NCBI RefSeq assembly: GCF_010646885.2
Contig: NZ_CP050700.1
Coordinates: 3,188,501 to 3,252,500 of the forward strand
DNA from: Desulfopila sp. IMCC35008
GTDB taxonomy: Bacteria > Desulfobacterota > Desulfobulbia > Desulfobulbales > Desulfocapsaceae
DNA: 64,000 nucleotides
Reading direction: 5' to 3'
Of this stretch, positions 37,334 through 46,429 are shown piece by piece (the first letter of the stretch is position 1; each line of letters starts with the position of its first letter). The position numbers and the translations under genes are program-made. The notes under the pieces were generated by a model. That model made no database searches and was not told where the DNA came from. It saw only the letters and a list, made by a program, of their open reading frames with translations.

Positions 37334-38628
37334 TGGATAATAGCTACCTGCTTATATTCGCCCTGCTTCTCGGTTGCCTCGCATCCACCATGCCTGTTTT
37401 CATGGCTCTTTTTTTCACGGGCACTGTCGGTCTTGTTTACCTGGTTGGTATAGACCCGCAGATAGTTGTCGAGGTGCTCTATCGCAGTATGGACAAATTC
37501 GCCCTGGTTGTGGTGATGTTTTTTGTTTTATGCGGCAATATCATGACCACCGGTTCCATCGTCGAGAAACTCATCAAGACGGCCAACGTGCTTGTCGGTC
37601 ACTTACCTGGCGGACTGGCGATGGCCGGAGTACTCGCCTGCGGATTTTTCGGTGCCATTTCCGGCTCAACCGTAGCCACAGTGGTTGCCATTGGCGGCTT
37701 TATGATCCCGGCCCTTATCGATAATAAATACGACGAAAAATTTTCCGTAGGCCTGATGACAACAGCCCCCATTCTCGGTGTCATTATCCCGCCCTCCATT
37801 GCCATGATCCTCTATGCGATGGTAAGCAACGACCAGTTGGAGGCGCTCTTTCTTACCGGTTTCATTCCCGGTCTGTTTATCATACTGGCCATGTCTGCCT
37901 ACTCCTATTTTGTATGTAAAAAAATGGGCATGACCAAGCGTGAACGCCCTTCATCAAAGGAAACATTGAGTGTCCTTAAGGAATCCATCTGGGCTCTGTT
38001 TTTGCCGATACTGATCTTTGGCGGCATATATTCCGGTCTGTTCACTGCTAACGAAGCCGCCGTTGTTGCCTGTTTTTATGCGTTCTTTGTGGAAATCGCC
38101 ATTCACCGTGACATGAAGGTGAGCCATATCAAAAAGGTCATTGTCTCTTCGGCCGTCACATCCGCCACCCTGCTGGTAATCGTTGCAGGAGCCTCAGTAT
38201 TTGGCGAATATCTCACTTTCGAGCAAATTCCCGGCAAAATTGCCACTGTAGTAGTGGAGAACATTTCTTCTCCATGGGTGTTCCTGTTATCCGTCAACAT
38301 CCTGCTGCTATTCATCGGTATGTTTATGGATATCATCTCGGCTACCCTTATCCTAACTCCGATCTTCCTGCCGCTCTTGTCAAAGTTTGGCATTGATACC
38401 ATGCACTTCGGATTGTTGATGACCATCAACCTCGGTATCGGCTACTGCACACCGCCGCTGGGAGTCAGCCTCTATATCACCGGTGCCACGGTTGACAGGA
38501 ATATCATTTATGTATCCAAGGCAGTTATGCCTTTTCTTTTTATCCAGATTGCGATACTGCTGGTTTTAACATTCTGGCCCGACATCGTGCTGTTGCTGCC
38601 GCGCCTCATCTATGGATATGGAGGGTAA
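37333..38628 (+). CDS. dctM: TRAP transporter large permease DctM
   Basis: This is the 431-residue large TRAP subunit with about 12 helices. Family motifs include MPVFMALFFTG near the start, FGAISGSTVATVVAIGGFM, APILGVIIPPSIAMILYAMVS, GGIYSGLFTANEAAVVAC and the C-terminal MTINLGIGYCTPPLGVSLYI. It drives sodium-coupled uptake of the substrate delivered by DctP. The gene is translationally coupled to dctQ and followed by uspA after about 140 bp. Confidence 0.94.
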   Translation: MDNSYLLIFALLLGCLASTMPVFMALFFTGTVGLVYLVGIDPQIVVEVLYRSMDKFALVVVMFFVLCGNIMTTGSIVEKLIKTANVLVGHLPGGLAMAGVLACGFFGAISGSTVATVVAIGGFMIPALIDNKYDEKFSVGLMTTAPILGVIIPPSIAMILYAMVSNDQLEALFLTGFIPGLFIILAMSAYSYFVCKKMGMTKRERPSSKETLSVLKESIWALFLPILIFGGIYSGLFTANEAAVVACFYAFFVEIAIHRDMKVSHIKKVIVSSAVTSATLLVIVAGASVFGEYLTFEQIPGKIATVVVENISSPWVFLLSVNILLLFIGMFMDIISATLILTPIFLPLLSKFGIDTMHFGLLMTINLGIGYCTPPLGVSLYITGATVDRNIIYVSKAVMPFLFIQIAILLVLTFWPDIVLLLPRLIYGYGG

Positions 38629-38650
38629 AGCGTTTTTTGTATAACCCAAT

Positions 38651-38680
38651 TTGGTAATAGTGGTTAAGGAGTTGTATAAT
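38651..38680 (+). promoter_or_regulatory. Candidate sigma-70 promoter of uspA
   Basis: TTGGTA (38651-38656) is followed after 18 bp by a perfect TATAAT (38675-38680), about 90 bp before the uspA ATG. This would allow transcription of uspA independent of the TRAP genes. Confidence 0.45.
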
Positions 38681-38771
38681 CGTGCTATAGTTAACAGACA
38701 TAACAGTAATCTTTTCTATGTGAGAGTAACAATATCTCCTGTAGTTTTCGTCATTCACCAAGGAGGACTAA

Positions 38772-39200
38772 ATGGATCCAAAGATTCTTATCCCCGTTGA
38801 TGATTCACCAACTGCCCAGAAGACTATTGAGCATATAATCGAACTGCGCAAACGATTTTCCCGCAACCTTACCCTGCTCTACGTTATCAACCAGGACCAA
38901 CTTGCCTACAGGATGATTCCTGATTTTCAGCTGGATATGGTCAAGAAAAATGCCATGAAATCAGGAAAAGCATTACTCGACAAGTATCACGCCCAACTCC
39001 ACGAGGTCGGTTTTACCTGTGAGCTGATACTGGAGACCGGAGATCCGAGAAAAATCATCACGAAAATTGCAAATAAGCAGGAGTTCCAGCTGCTCGTTAT
39101 CGGCCGGCATGAAGGAGGCGGAGAGATCCGGGATGTCATATTCGGTTCTGTGGCCAACCATGTGCTGCATAATGTGAGTTGCCCGGTCTTGCTCTTTTAA
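38772..39200 (+). CDS. Universal stress protein (UspA family)
   Basis: This is a 142-residue single-domain Usp. It starts KILIPVDDSPTAQKTIEHI and ends with the ATP-binding-type motif VIGRHEGGGEIRDVIFGSV followed by NVSCPVLLF. Usp proteins bind ATP or nucleotides and modulate stress responses or partner proteins. TRAP operons often contain a Usp, so a regulatory link to the transporter is possible. Start: ATG preceded by AAGGAGG. Confidence 0.92.
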   Translation: MDPKILIPVDDSPTAQKTIEHIIELRKRFSRNLTLLYVINQDQLAYRMIPDFQLDMVKKNAMKSGKALLDKYHAQLHEVGFTCELILETGDPRKIITKIANKQEFQLLVIGRHEGGGEIRDVIFGSVANHVLHNVSCPVLLF

Positions 39201-39234
39201 AGGTTCCCGCAAAAGGCATTACTATTATCTCATT

Positions 39235-40050
39235 ATGAAATCCATTGGTGGATACGCGCTCTCAATTCTGCTTATCCCGATCTATGTGAACCTGTTTTCT
39301 CTCTGGAAAACACTCAACGGCCTGTTCCCCCCACTGGTCATGCTGCTCCTGCCGATATGCGCCACACTGGTGCTGGCGGTTTTCAGTTTTTTATATTTTC
39401 TGCGGGAACAGAAGAAGAACAAAAAGATTCTCTGCAGACCATTCCTGTTAGCAGGTATCATCATCTGCATGACTGCACTCGCCCTGCCTGACCCAAACTA
39501 TCCGGTAAAGCGTATCCATGTTGCCGAATACATGATACTCGCACTTATCGTTCGCTATGCCATGTCTCAGAAACTGAACGGAATTCGGCTCCTCTTTTTC
39601 TCAGCGTGTTTTGCCTCTATACTTGGCATTCATGATGAATTCCTGCAGGGGCTGCACCCCTCAAGGACCTACGGTTTAAGAGACATGAGTGTTAACACTC
39701 TTGGGGCATGGGGAGGGGCGCTCATCTGGCATGGTCTTGGAATTTTTAGTTTGCCCCCTCAAACAGCTTCCAGTGAAAAGGGGACAGGTACAACTGTTTC
39801 GCTCCTCTACCTGCTCTGTCTGCTGACAGGCGTGCTCGCCCTTGTTATACCCATGATGTTCTATAAAGCTAGCCATTTCATTCCTCTCTGGCCATCCATG
39901 ATTCTATTTGGTTCACTGGTTTTTTATTCGTCATATGTTGATCAGTTCAGGCATGATTGGAAGCATGGTATTACCGCTGTCAGCGGTACAGCATTCTGCC
40001 TGCTTTTTTATGTAGCCGTTCCCCGGGTATCAGCATACACCTTTTTCTAA
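39235..40050 (+). CDS. VanZ-like family membrane protein
   Basis: This is a 271-residue protein with seven or eight hydrophobic helices. The VanZ-type pattern is visible in the middle: KRIHVAEYMILALIVRYAM, then GIHDEFLQGLHPSRTYGL and DMSVNTLGAWGGAL. VanZ domains occur in glycopeptide (teicoplanin) tolerance proteins and in many uncharacterised membrane proteins. The C-terminal helices extend beyond a minimal VanZ. It is 34 bp after uspA and 16 bp before the sulfatase-like gene; all lie on one strand. The biochemical role is unknown. Confidence 0.78.
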   Translation: MKSIGGYALSILLIPIYVNLFSLWKTLNGLFPPLVMLLLPICATLVLAVFSFLYFLREQKKNKKILCRPFLLAGIIICMTALALPDPNYPVKRIHVAEYMILALIVRYAMSQKLNGIRLLFFSACFASILGIHDEFLQGLHPSRTYGLRDMSVNTLGAWGGALIWHGLGIFSLPPQTASSEKGTGTTVSLLYLLCLLTGVLALVIPMMFYKASHFIPLWPSMILFGSLVFYSSYVDQFRHDWKHGITAVSGTAFCLLFYVAVPRVSAYTFF

Positions 40051-40066
40051 TCGGCAACTCACCTTG

Positions 40067-41722
40067 ATGACACGCAGACACACATACAGCAGGATGAGAC
40101 TTTTCGTCATTACTCTGTCGTTTACTCTCTTTGCGACAGCTGGCTGGTATGCATACAGGGAGCTGATGTCCCCCAAACCCTGCAATGTCATTATACTCAC
40201 TGTTGAAAGCCTCAGGGATGACCGGATTGGAACAGGTATGACACCTAACCTTCTCACCATCGCCCAAGAGGGGTACCGGTTCACAAATCACCGGGCCATT
40301 TCAGGTTGGACGGGATCCAATATCATCTCGATCCTCACCGGACTCTCCCCATACGAAACAGGGGTTCACACAAGAGGCCAATCCCTTTCACCAGAGCGCC
40401 AGACGCCCCTGATGAAAATGCAGGATCTCGGCTACAGGGTAGAAGGCATCCAAGGCTTCATGGGCATGGATATTTACAAAAATACCGGTCTGACCGTCCG
40501 TCCGCAAACAGACAACCCGCTTTACTGGCTGGCGTTAAGAAAAAAAGAACAAGAGCCATTTTTTTTCTGGTACCATTACGTTCACACACACCTGCCCTAC
40601 TCCAGCCCCCAGAAATATGAAACGGGGATCTTCGACGATCTTCGTGATAAACGGCTTCCCGCCGACCAACACCAACGACTGGAACAGGTTCTGAAGCAAA
40701 GTGCTGTCCACTATAAGTCGATAACCTTCCAGAAGGAAGATATTCCACTCGTCCACCAGCTCCAGGCAAGTACTATTCGGGAATTCGACGACTGGTTTGC
40801 AGACTTCTGGAGATTTTTGAACAAGAGCGGCCTCAGGGATAACACAATACTTGTGGTCACCGCCGATCACGGTGACGAACATGGAGAACGTGGTCTGGTC
40901 GGCCATGCCTCAACAACCCAGCTCGGCCATCTCCACGAAGAAATTGTGCGCCTCCCTCTCTTTGTCTGGCTTCCTCCGGATGTTCAGGTAAAGAATCAAG
41001 AGGTAAACACTTCACTTGATTCAAACCACGAAGATATTATGCCAACTATCTTCGGTTTACTAAACATCAAGGCCGAAAAATCGTGCGCCGGCAGAGATCT
41101 TTTTCGTGATCCCAGCCCCTCCCCCTGGAAAGCGATGACCAGCAGTGGCGGATTTGCCGAAGAAGACACGGACAATATCAGGTATTTCGAATATGCGACG
41201 AAAATAAAACATCATAAACTACTGCTGAAAATCACGAAGGAAGGTAAAGAATCGGCCCGTTTATTCGATCTTCAGCAGGATCCGAACGAAAAAACTGATA
41301 TATCCTCCAGACATCCGGAACGTGTTCGGGAAATGACTGACATCCTTCGCCCTCTCATTAAAAGCCGTACCCACATGCCGGCCAGGCAGTCTGAAACAGC
41401 CTTGGCGGAAACCGGGGAACAACCATACTGGCTCTATCCTGCAACTGGAAAAGAATATGGCTATAACGACATGCAGGATAGATTCACCCTGGAATGGAGC
41501 GGATCAGTAAATGAAAATTATGTCCTCGAATACCAGGCTGGCGAAGGCGTGTCACAGATAACCGGCAGACTGGACGTAAAGGGGAACAAAAAGGATTTCG
41601 GTACGATCAGTCGTCGCTACTGGCAGACTTGGCTGGTAGCCAAGAGCCCGATCAGGGTTCGCGTACGACAGACAGGAAGCTCTCTTTGGAGCGAATGGCT
41701 CCACCTGGAGATCAAACCATGA
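40067..41722 (+). CDS. Sulfatase-superfamily protein with Thr in place of Cys/Ser
   Basis: This protein of about 551 residues has an N-terminal membrane anchor (LFVITLSFTLFATAGW) and an alkaline-phosphatase-superfamily catalytic domain: NVIILTVESLRDDRIG, GWTGSNIISILTGLSP, TADHGDEHGERG and GHASTTQL. The canonical sulfatase CxPxR formylglycine motif is missing; a Thr in GWTGSN stands at the nucleophile position. It is thus more likely a phosphotransferase/phosphodiesterase-like or Thr-type member than a formylglycine sulfatase (inference). A C-terminal domain of about 100 residues follows (RFTLEWSGSVNENYVLEYQ). The ATG at 40067 immediately follows an in-frame TTG. The ATG of the next small gene overlaps its stop. 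Confidence 0.78.
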   Translation: MTRRHTYSRMRLFVITLSFTLFATAGWYAYRELMSPKPCNVIILTVESLRDDRIGTGMTPNLLTIAQEGYRFTNHRAISGWTGSNIISILTGLSPYETGVHTRGQSLSPERQTPLMKMQDLGYRVEGIQGFMGMDIYKNTGLTVRPQTDNPLYWLALRKKEQEPFFFWYHYVHTHLPYSSPQKYETGIFDDLRDKRLPADQHQRLEQVLKQSAVHYKSITFQKEDIPLVHQLQASTIREFDDWFADFWRFLNKSGLRDNTILVVTADHGDEHGERGLVGHASTTQLGHLHEEIVRLPLFVWLPPDVQVKNQEVNTSLDSNHEDIMPTIFGLLNIKAEKSCAGRDLFRDPSPSPWKAMTSSGGFAEEDTDNIRYFEYATKIKHHKLLLKITKEGKESARLFDLQQDPNEKTDISSRHPERVREMTDILRPLIKSRTHMPARQSETALAETGEQPYWLYPATGKEYGYNDMQDRFTLEWSGSVNENYVLEYQAGEGVSQITGRLDVKGNKKDFGTISRRYWQTWLVAKSPIRVRVRQTGSSLWSEWLHLEIKP

Positions 41723-42042
41723 AACTGGTTATTACAAACTGGAAAGTTATCCTGGTGACAGGTGTCATGGTCATGGCGGCTACCCTCTGGCTGCTGGGAT
41801 TGTTAACCTCACCCGGCACTTCACCCCAAACCAGGCAGCAACGCCTCTACCTGAACCACTATATCCAAAACAATGCACCGGACCTCAAAGAGACCCGGCT
41901 ACTGGCTGAAGTGTACTGGAAACGATACCCTGATGTGGGCTCAGATGCTCATTTTGGTCGTAACGGGATCATGGGCATTCACGGCGCCCTTGCCCATTAT
42001 AACCAGCACGGAAAGATTGAAGAGAGACGGTGGGGGGAGTAA
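41719..42042 (+). CDS. Small single-pass membrane protein, unrecognised
   Basis: This is a 107-residue protein with a hydrophobic N-terminal helix (LVTGVMVMAATLWLLGLL) and a soluble C-terminal part. That part contains LAEVYWKRYPDVGSDAHFG and ALAHYNQHGKIEERRWG, a pattern of YPDV ... G ... HYxxxGxxExR seen in surface-associated proteins. Its ATG overlaps the stop of the sulfatase-like gene (ATGA), so the two are probably cotranslated and may work together. A frame extending upstream is rejected because of the coupling signal. Function is unknown. Confidence 0.7.
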   Translation: MKLVITNWKVILVTGVMVMAATLWLLGLLTSPGTSPQTRQQRLYLNHYIQNNAPDLKETRLLAEVYWKRYPDVGSDAHFGRNGIMGIHGALAHYNQHGKIEERRWGE

Positions 42043-42152
42043 CGGGATTACCGGAGATACAACCAAGTACTTTACGTTTTCACATGAAAAAGTTATTGAT
42101 AGCCAAAAAGAAAACCTGAAACGTAACTCTATTTGCATTCCAAGGAGATATT

Positions 42153-44516
42153 ATGCGGTATTTATTGTTCCCTGTCAGCATATTGCTATATTTTTTTCTC
42201 GCTGGTTGTGTCGCACCTACACCGCAACATCCCGCTTACCAGTTTGAACCGCCCAGTCGTCAAATTGATTATCTTACAGACGTAGAACCAATTCTCGTCA
42301 AGCGATGCGTTGTATGTCACTCCTGCTATAATTCTCCTTGTCAACTTAAACTGAGTTCGTGGGATGGCCTGGAGCGCGGGGCCAGCAAAGAGAGCATTTA
42401 TAATGGCGGACGATTAAAAACCATGGACCCCAGCAGATTGCTGGTGGATGCGCATTCCGAACAGGAGTGGCGCAAGAAAAACTTTTTCAGTGTCCTGCCC
42501 GAAGGAGAACAGTCGTATGACGAATCTGCCATGTATATGCTTCTTGAGCATAAAAGAGTCTCACCTGATGTAAGTGGAGAGTACTTTCCTGAGGCTAGCG
42601 ATTTAACCTGTGGCGAAAGTGGTACTGAAATCAAGAAGTTTTTGAAGAAACACCCGAACCGTGGCATGCCATTTGGTTTTCCGCCCCTCAAACAGGAAGA
42701 GTTCAATACCATAGCCGGCTGGATGATACAGGGGGCACATGGACCAACAGCTGAACAGCAGGAAGAACTCAAGACAATCTCCGTGAAAGACCAGGAAATG
42801 CTGAATACATGGGAAGATTTTCTCAATAATCCGGCTCCCAAATACCGGATGACAGCGAGATATTTATACGATCACCTGTTTCTGGCGCACATCACCTTTG
42901 AGACCGGAAGTAATGAGTTTTTCGAACTGGTCCGTTCAAGAACAGGGTCCGGAGAAGCAATTGACATTATTGCCACCGTTCGGCCTTATGATGATCCGGG
43001 GATAGAAACATTTTACTATCGATTTCGGAAAATTTATTCAACGATTGTCCACAAAACACATATGGTTTTCCCCCTTGGAAAGGGGCAGTTGAGTCGCATC
43101 AACGAATTGTTTATCTCACCAGACTGGGTAGAACCGCCCCACATCGTAAGTTACAATAAGACAACAAGTGCCAATCCTTTTGAAACATACGAACAGATAC
43201 CAATTCGCTCCAGATATCAATGGCTGCTGGACAATGCCCATTATACAATCATGACATTTATACGCGGCCCGGTCTGCAAGGGGCAGATTGCCTTAAATGT
43301 TATCAATGATCATTTCTGGATCATGTTTCTTGATCCGGAATATGATTTATCCGTTAAGCATCCCGGGTTTATCAAACTCCAGTCCGACAACCTGAGGATG
43401 CCCGGAGAAAATGGCAGTAACAATAAGCTGTATAAAACCCTCATAAACAATGTGCACTATAAGAAGGCGACAACCTACTATAAGGCAAGGCAGGATTTCT
43501 ATGCCGCCATATATCCGAAGGGGCTGGGAGTAGAGGCCATATGGAAAGGTAATCAGCCTGATGACACTCCTGTTCTCACGGTTTTCAGGCACTTTGACAG
43601 TGCGTCTGTACAGAAGGGTGTATTGGGCAATCTCCCCAATACTCTCTGGGTTGTTGACTATCCCCTATTTGAACGAATCTACTACTCTCTGGTAGCCGGT
43701 TTTGATGTGTATGGAACAGCAGGGCATCAACTTGCGACCAGGCTGTATATGGATGCACTTCGGATCGAAGGGGAAAGCTATTTCCTCGACTTCCTCCCTG
43801 AAGACCTTCGACGCCCAATGATGTCAAAGTGGTATACCGGTATTAACCTGGAGAAAACGCATTACTATCCCTCCCCCATGCCAGCGGCTACTACTTTCGC
43901 AACTGTTGAGCCGAATCGTGAGTTCATTGAAAAGGTGGTACAGGATCATATCATTTCGAAAGATATAGTATTTGGGCTGAATTATCTGGAAGCAGGCAAA
44001 TCATATCCTGACATCCCCACACAGTATAATTCTCTGGATGACATAATCACAGGGTTTATTGCGGTATCCGCACCGGGTATTTCTTTTTTCAGGCACGTTG
44101 CCAACCATAACGCCAACGTGGCCTGGATACGAATTACCAATGTCCCTGAAAGAGGTGATGTCGTCATCTCATCAGTTATTGACAGATGGCACGACAACGT
44201 CAGGTTTCTGTTTCGGGAAGAGCACTTCCTTGATCCAAGCAAAGACAGGGCTGATTTTTTTCCTGGATTTATAGGTTCATATCCTAACTATTTTCTCATT
44301 GTCGACTATAATGATCTACCGGATTTATTCGATATTCTTGACACATATGACGGGAGTGATGCATTGGTAAAAAGGCTTGCCAAGTACGGCGTTAACCGGG
44401 CAGATGAAAACTTCTGGGAGGTATATGACTGGTTTCAAAACGCATTTACCGCGTCAGACAAGAAAAATTCTGGGCTGGTTGATCTTAACAGGTATTACTA
44501 TTTAGCCATTGAATAA
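42153..44516 (+). CDS. cti: Fatty acid cis/trans isomerase
   Basis: This is Cti, 787 residues. It isomerises cis- to trans-unsaturated fatty acids in phospholipids, a quick way to stiffen the membrane under solvent or heat stress. A lipobox-like LAGC ends the signal region. A cytochrome-c-type heme site follows near residue 52 (CVVCHSC) with YNSPCQLKLSSWDGLERGAS, which is highly typical of Pseudomonas and Vibrio Cti. The rest matches the long Cti domain, for example HITFETGSNEFFELVRSR and PNTLWVVDYPLFERIYYSL. Start: ATG at 42153 with AAGGAG upstream. Its presence in an apparently anaerobic bacterium is uncommon in my experience. Confidence 0.93.
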   Translation: MRYLLFPVSILLYFFLAGCVAPTPQHPAYQFEPPSRQIDYLTDVEPILVKRCVVCHSCYNSPCQLKLSSWDGLERGASKESIYNGGRLKTMDPSRLLVDAHSEQEWRKKNFFSVLPEGEQSYDESAMYMLLEHKRVSPDVSGEYFPEASDLTCGESGTEIKKFLKKHPNRGMPFGFPPLKQEEFNTIAGWMIQGAHGPTAEQQEELKTISVKDQEMLNTWEDFLNNPAPKYRMTARYLYDHLFLAHITFETGSNEFFELVRSRTGSGEAIDIIATVRPYDDPGIETFYYRFRKIYSTIVHKTHMVFPLGKGQLSRINELFISPDWVEPPHIVSYNKTTSANPFETYEQIPIRSRYQWLLDNAHYTIMTFIRGPVCKGQIALNVINDHFWIMFLDPEYDLSVKHPGFIKLQSDNLRMPGENGSNNKLYKTLINNVHYKKATTYYKARQDFYAAIYPKGLGVEAIWKGNQPDDTPVLTVFRHFDSASVQKGVLGNLPNTLWVVDYPLFERIYYSLVAGFDVYGTAGHQLATRLYMDALRIEGESYFLDFLPEDLRRPMMSKWYTGINLEKTHYYPSPMPAATTFATVEPNREFIEKVVQDHIISKDIVFGLNYLEAGKSYPDIPTQYNSLDDIITGFIAVSAPGISFFRHVANHNANVAWIRITNVPERGDVVISSVIDRWHDNVRFLFREEHFLDPSKDRADFFPGFIGSYPNYFLIVDYNDLPDLFDILDTYDGSDALVKRLAKYGVNRADENFWEVYDWFQNAFTASDKKNSGLVDLNRYYYLAIE

Positions 44517-44520
44517 TAAA

Positions 44521-44667
44521 TAGTTCCCATCCTAAAACTCAGTATTCTGCTCAATATCGAGGCGTGGGTTAATTATTTACCGCACGCATATGTACGATAT
44601 TCGGAGGATAAATAATTGAGCCGGAACACTGAGATTGGGCAGAAGGGTCGTTTTAGGACGGGAACTA
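44521..44667. mobile_element. MITE-like element with 17-bp terminal inverted repeats
   Basis: A 147-bp non-coding element begins five bases after the cti stop codon. Its ends are a 17-bp inverted repeat, TAGTTCCCATCCTAAAA and TTTTAGGACGGGAACTA, with one mismatch. Inner segments are also inverted (CTCAGTATTC... and the complement of ...GGAACACTGAG; TTAATTATTTACC and GGATAAATAATTGA), so the whole element folds into one long hairpin. TA dinucleotides at both ends could be the target duplication of a Tc1/IS630-type transposase. It encodes no protein, as expected for a non-autonomous element. It may also terminate transcription from both sides. Confidence 0.6.
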
Positions 44668-44687
44668 AATAGCAGCGCCTAAACAAG

Positions 44688-44734
44688 GTAACAACGATAG
44701 ATGGAGAGCGGCTTTCTCCATCTATCGTTGTTAC
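44688..44734. terminator. Perfect 20-bp hairpin, possible bidirectional terminator
   Basis: GTAACAACGATAGATGGAGA (44688-44707) and its exact complement (44715-44734) flank a seven-base loop. It lies between the convergent cti and hydrolase genes. A T-run is lacking, so it may be a terminator without a U-tract, a protein-binding hairpin or a repeat-element remnant. Confidence 0.5.
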
Positions 44735-44794
44735 TGCATGTATGAGTCATGTTTTTTCTCTCCCAGTTCCAACGTGCGGATGCTGCCGATCCCG

Positions 44795-46117
44795 TCAATC
44801 CTGTTGCGGCCCCTGCCCTTTCAGGCGCAGTTTCTCACCAAGACTTTCCTGATTATCACGCAATACATCGTGAAGGTCACGATCATAGTTTTCAGGAAAG
44901 CGATACAATTTTGCTTCATCACCCGCCCAGTATTCGCGGAGTCCTCTCTCCTCCGGGTTGGCGTTAAAAAGCAGAAGAAGCAATACGTCCATACTTACCC
45001 ATGGATGATTATACCAGGAATCGTGAGCGCTCCCGATTTCCAGCGATTCAGATCCACCAACGTCAATGACATTCAGCTGTGTGCTTTTCATCGCCTCAAG
45101 CAGCAGGGCTATTTCATTGTCACTCAACTCTGAAAGCTTTGGTCGACCAAGTCGTGAAACACCATTCTGAAAAGTAGACCACTTGAGGACAGAATCGTTT
45201 GAGTTAAGATTAATCGTAGTGCGGGAAACCAAGTCTTTAAACTTCATATACCTTGAAATAAACGGTTTAAATGCCGTATCCGGCGCAGCAAAATACACTT
45301 CACCGATACGAAGCCGGCGTTTGACTGCCTCGCTGGGCTCATCCATATACTGATCTCTTAACGCTGCAAGCCCCGGAGCTACTACCTGAGCACCGGCACT
45401 ATATGCCAGGATATTAATATTTCTGGCTTGGGTATGCGTCGCCAACAACTCAATCAGTCTGGTAAAGGCAGGTATCGTTTTCCTGGCGTGAGCAACATCC
45501 GTTTTATACCGGAGAATATTCTCGGCCGATGGCCATGAAAAAGTAATAACAACAGAGTTATGCCCGGTAAAATGAAAGAATTGTGCCCCCTGGGCAGTGG
45601 CGCGATAAAAGTTGCAGTTTGCCCCATGAACGTAGATAAGGATGTCCTTATCAAAGGATCTATCCAACCATTCATCTATCTGATCGAAAAGTCCATCGGC
45701 CTGTGGCGACAGATTGAACAAATCATCTTCAATATCAAGATTCACCACTTCCCGAATATGTTCACTGGTAAGAACAAGCTCTTTTTCCCGTTCTCTGGCA
45801 AGCGACTGCTGATAGATTTCTTCCCAGCTCATTGGTTCATCGCCTACACGGTGAACAACCCAACCCAACTTCAGTGTATCTGATGGAAATATTGAATATA
45901 AATCACCCTTCTTATTTTTTGTAAAAGGTAACCTGTTTGTTGCGTAGAGGGTATACAGAAGGTTGTCATCCTTGTTATCTTCACGATTGTGGAAAAGTTC
46001 ACTGCTGGGATCAAGCCCGACGGGAGAAGGCATAAGATATACCTTTGGCTGACAGCCAGCGCCAATTGAGACCACAACAAAAAGAAAAACAAGAATCAGG
46101 TATCTTTCCAAAACCAT
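44795..46117 (-). CDS. Alpha/beta hydrolase lipoprotein (DUF900-like)
   Basis: This is a 440-residue predicted lipoprotein (lipobox SIGAGC, Cys near 22). The hydrolase core has ILIYVHGANCNFYRATAQGA, the oxyanion region VVITFSWPSAENI, and the nucleophile elbow in ILAYSAGAQVV, the pattern of the DUF900 family of alpha/beta hydrolases. The catalytic Asp and His positions (AAPDTAF, SAHDSWYNHP) are plausible. The substrate is unknown. It is convergent with cti and divergent from a second alpha/beta hydrolase. Confidence 0.82.
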   Translation of the reverse strand: MVLERYLILVFLFVVVSIGAGCQPKVYLMPSPVGLDPSSELFHNREDNKDDNLLYTLYATNRLPFTKNKKGDLYSIFPSDTLKLGWVVHRVGDEPMSWEEIYQQSLAREREKELVLTSEHIREVVNLDIEDDLFNLSPQADGLFDQIDEWLDRSFDKDILIYVHGANCNFYRATAQGAQFFHFTGHNSVVITFSWPSAENILRYKTDVAHARKTIPAFTRLIELLATHTQARNINILAYSAGAQVVAPGLAALRDQYMDEPSEAVKRRLRIGEVYFAAPDTAFKPFISRYMKFKDLVSRTTINLNSNDSVLKWSTFQNGVSRLGRPKLSELSDNEIALLLEAMKSTQLNVIDVGGSESLEIGSAHDSWYNHPWVSMDVLLLLLFNANPEERGLREYWAGDEAKLYRFPENYDRDLHDVLRDNQESLGEKLRLKGQGPQQD

Positions 46118-46429
46118 ATTGCACCACTACGATGGTATACTATGTTAATTAAGTGAGGTACATACGAATTTATCTATATCATATCCAGATTACATATGTG
46201 TATAACAGATCAAGATAAAATTGTTTTCTATTGAATCCCTGCACCGAAAAATCGCCACTGGATACTGAGCTGATCCGTCGCAAGTCAATAGATATGCAAT
46301 CAATTCTGATAATTTGCTTAATGGCCCACCATCAATTATATAACACTATGAGAGGTCCCCGGACCCATCTCAGTGCCCTCCACTGGCATCAAAACATACT
46401 TTCCCTCTTGAATAAAAGGTAACTGGAAT
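46118..46429. other. AT-rich divergent intergenic region
   Basis: This region of about 310 bp lies between two divergent hydrolase genes. It contains the candidate promoter at 46314-46342 for the plus-strand gene. A 63-codon open frame (46231-46422) has no ribosome site and is not considered a gene. Confidence 0.4.
46314..46342 (+). promoter_or_regulatory. Candidate promoter of the plus-strand hydrolase
   Basis: TTGCTT (46314-46319) and TATATA (46337-46342) are 17 bp apart, about 90 bp before the ATG at 46430. Each hexamer has two or more mismatches, so the call is tentative. Confidence 0.3.

Noticed and set aside
46231..46422. 63-codon frame upstream of the membrane-anchored hydrolase
   Set aside because: No ribosome site, and it overlaps the likely promoter; composition is not protein-like.
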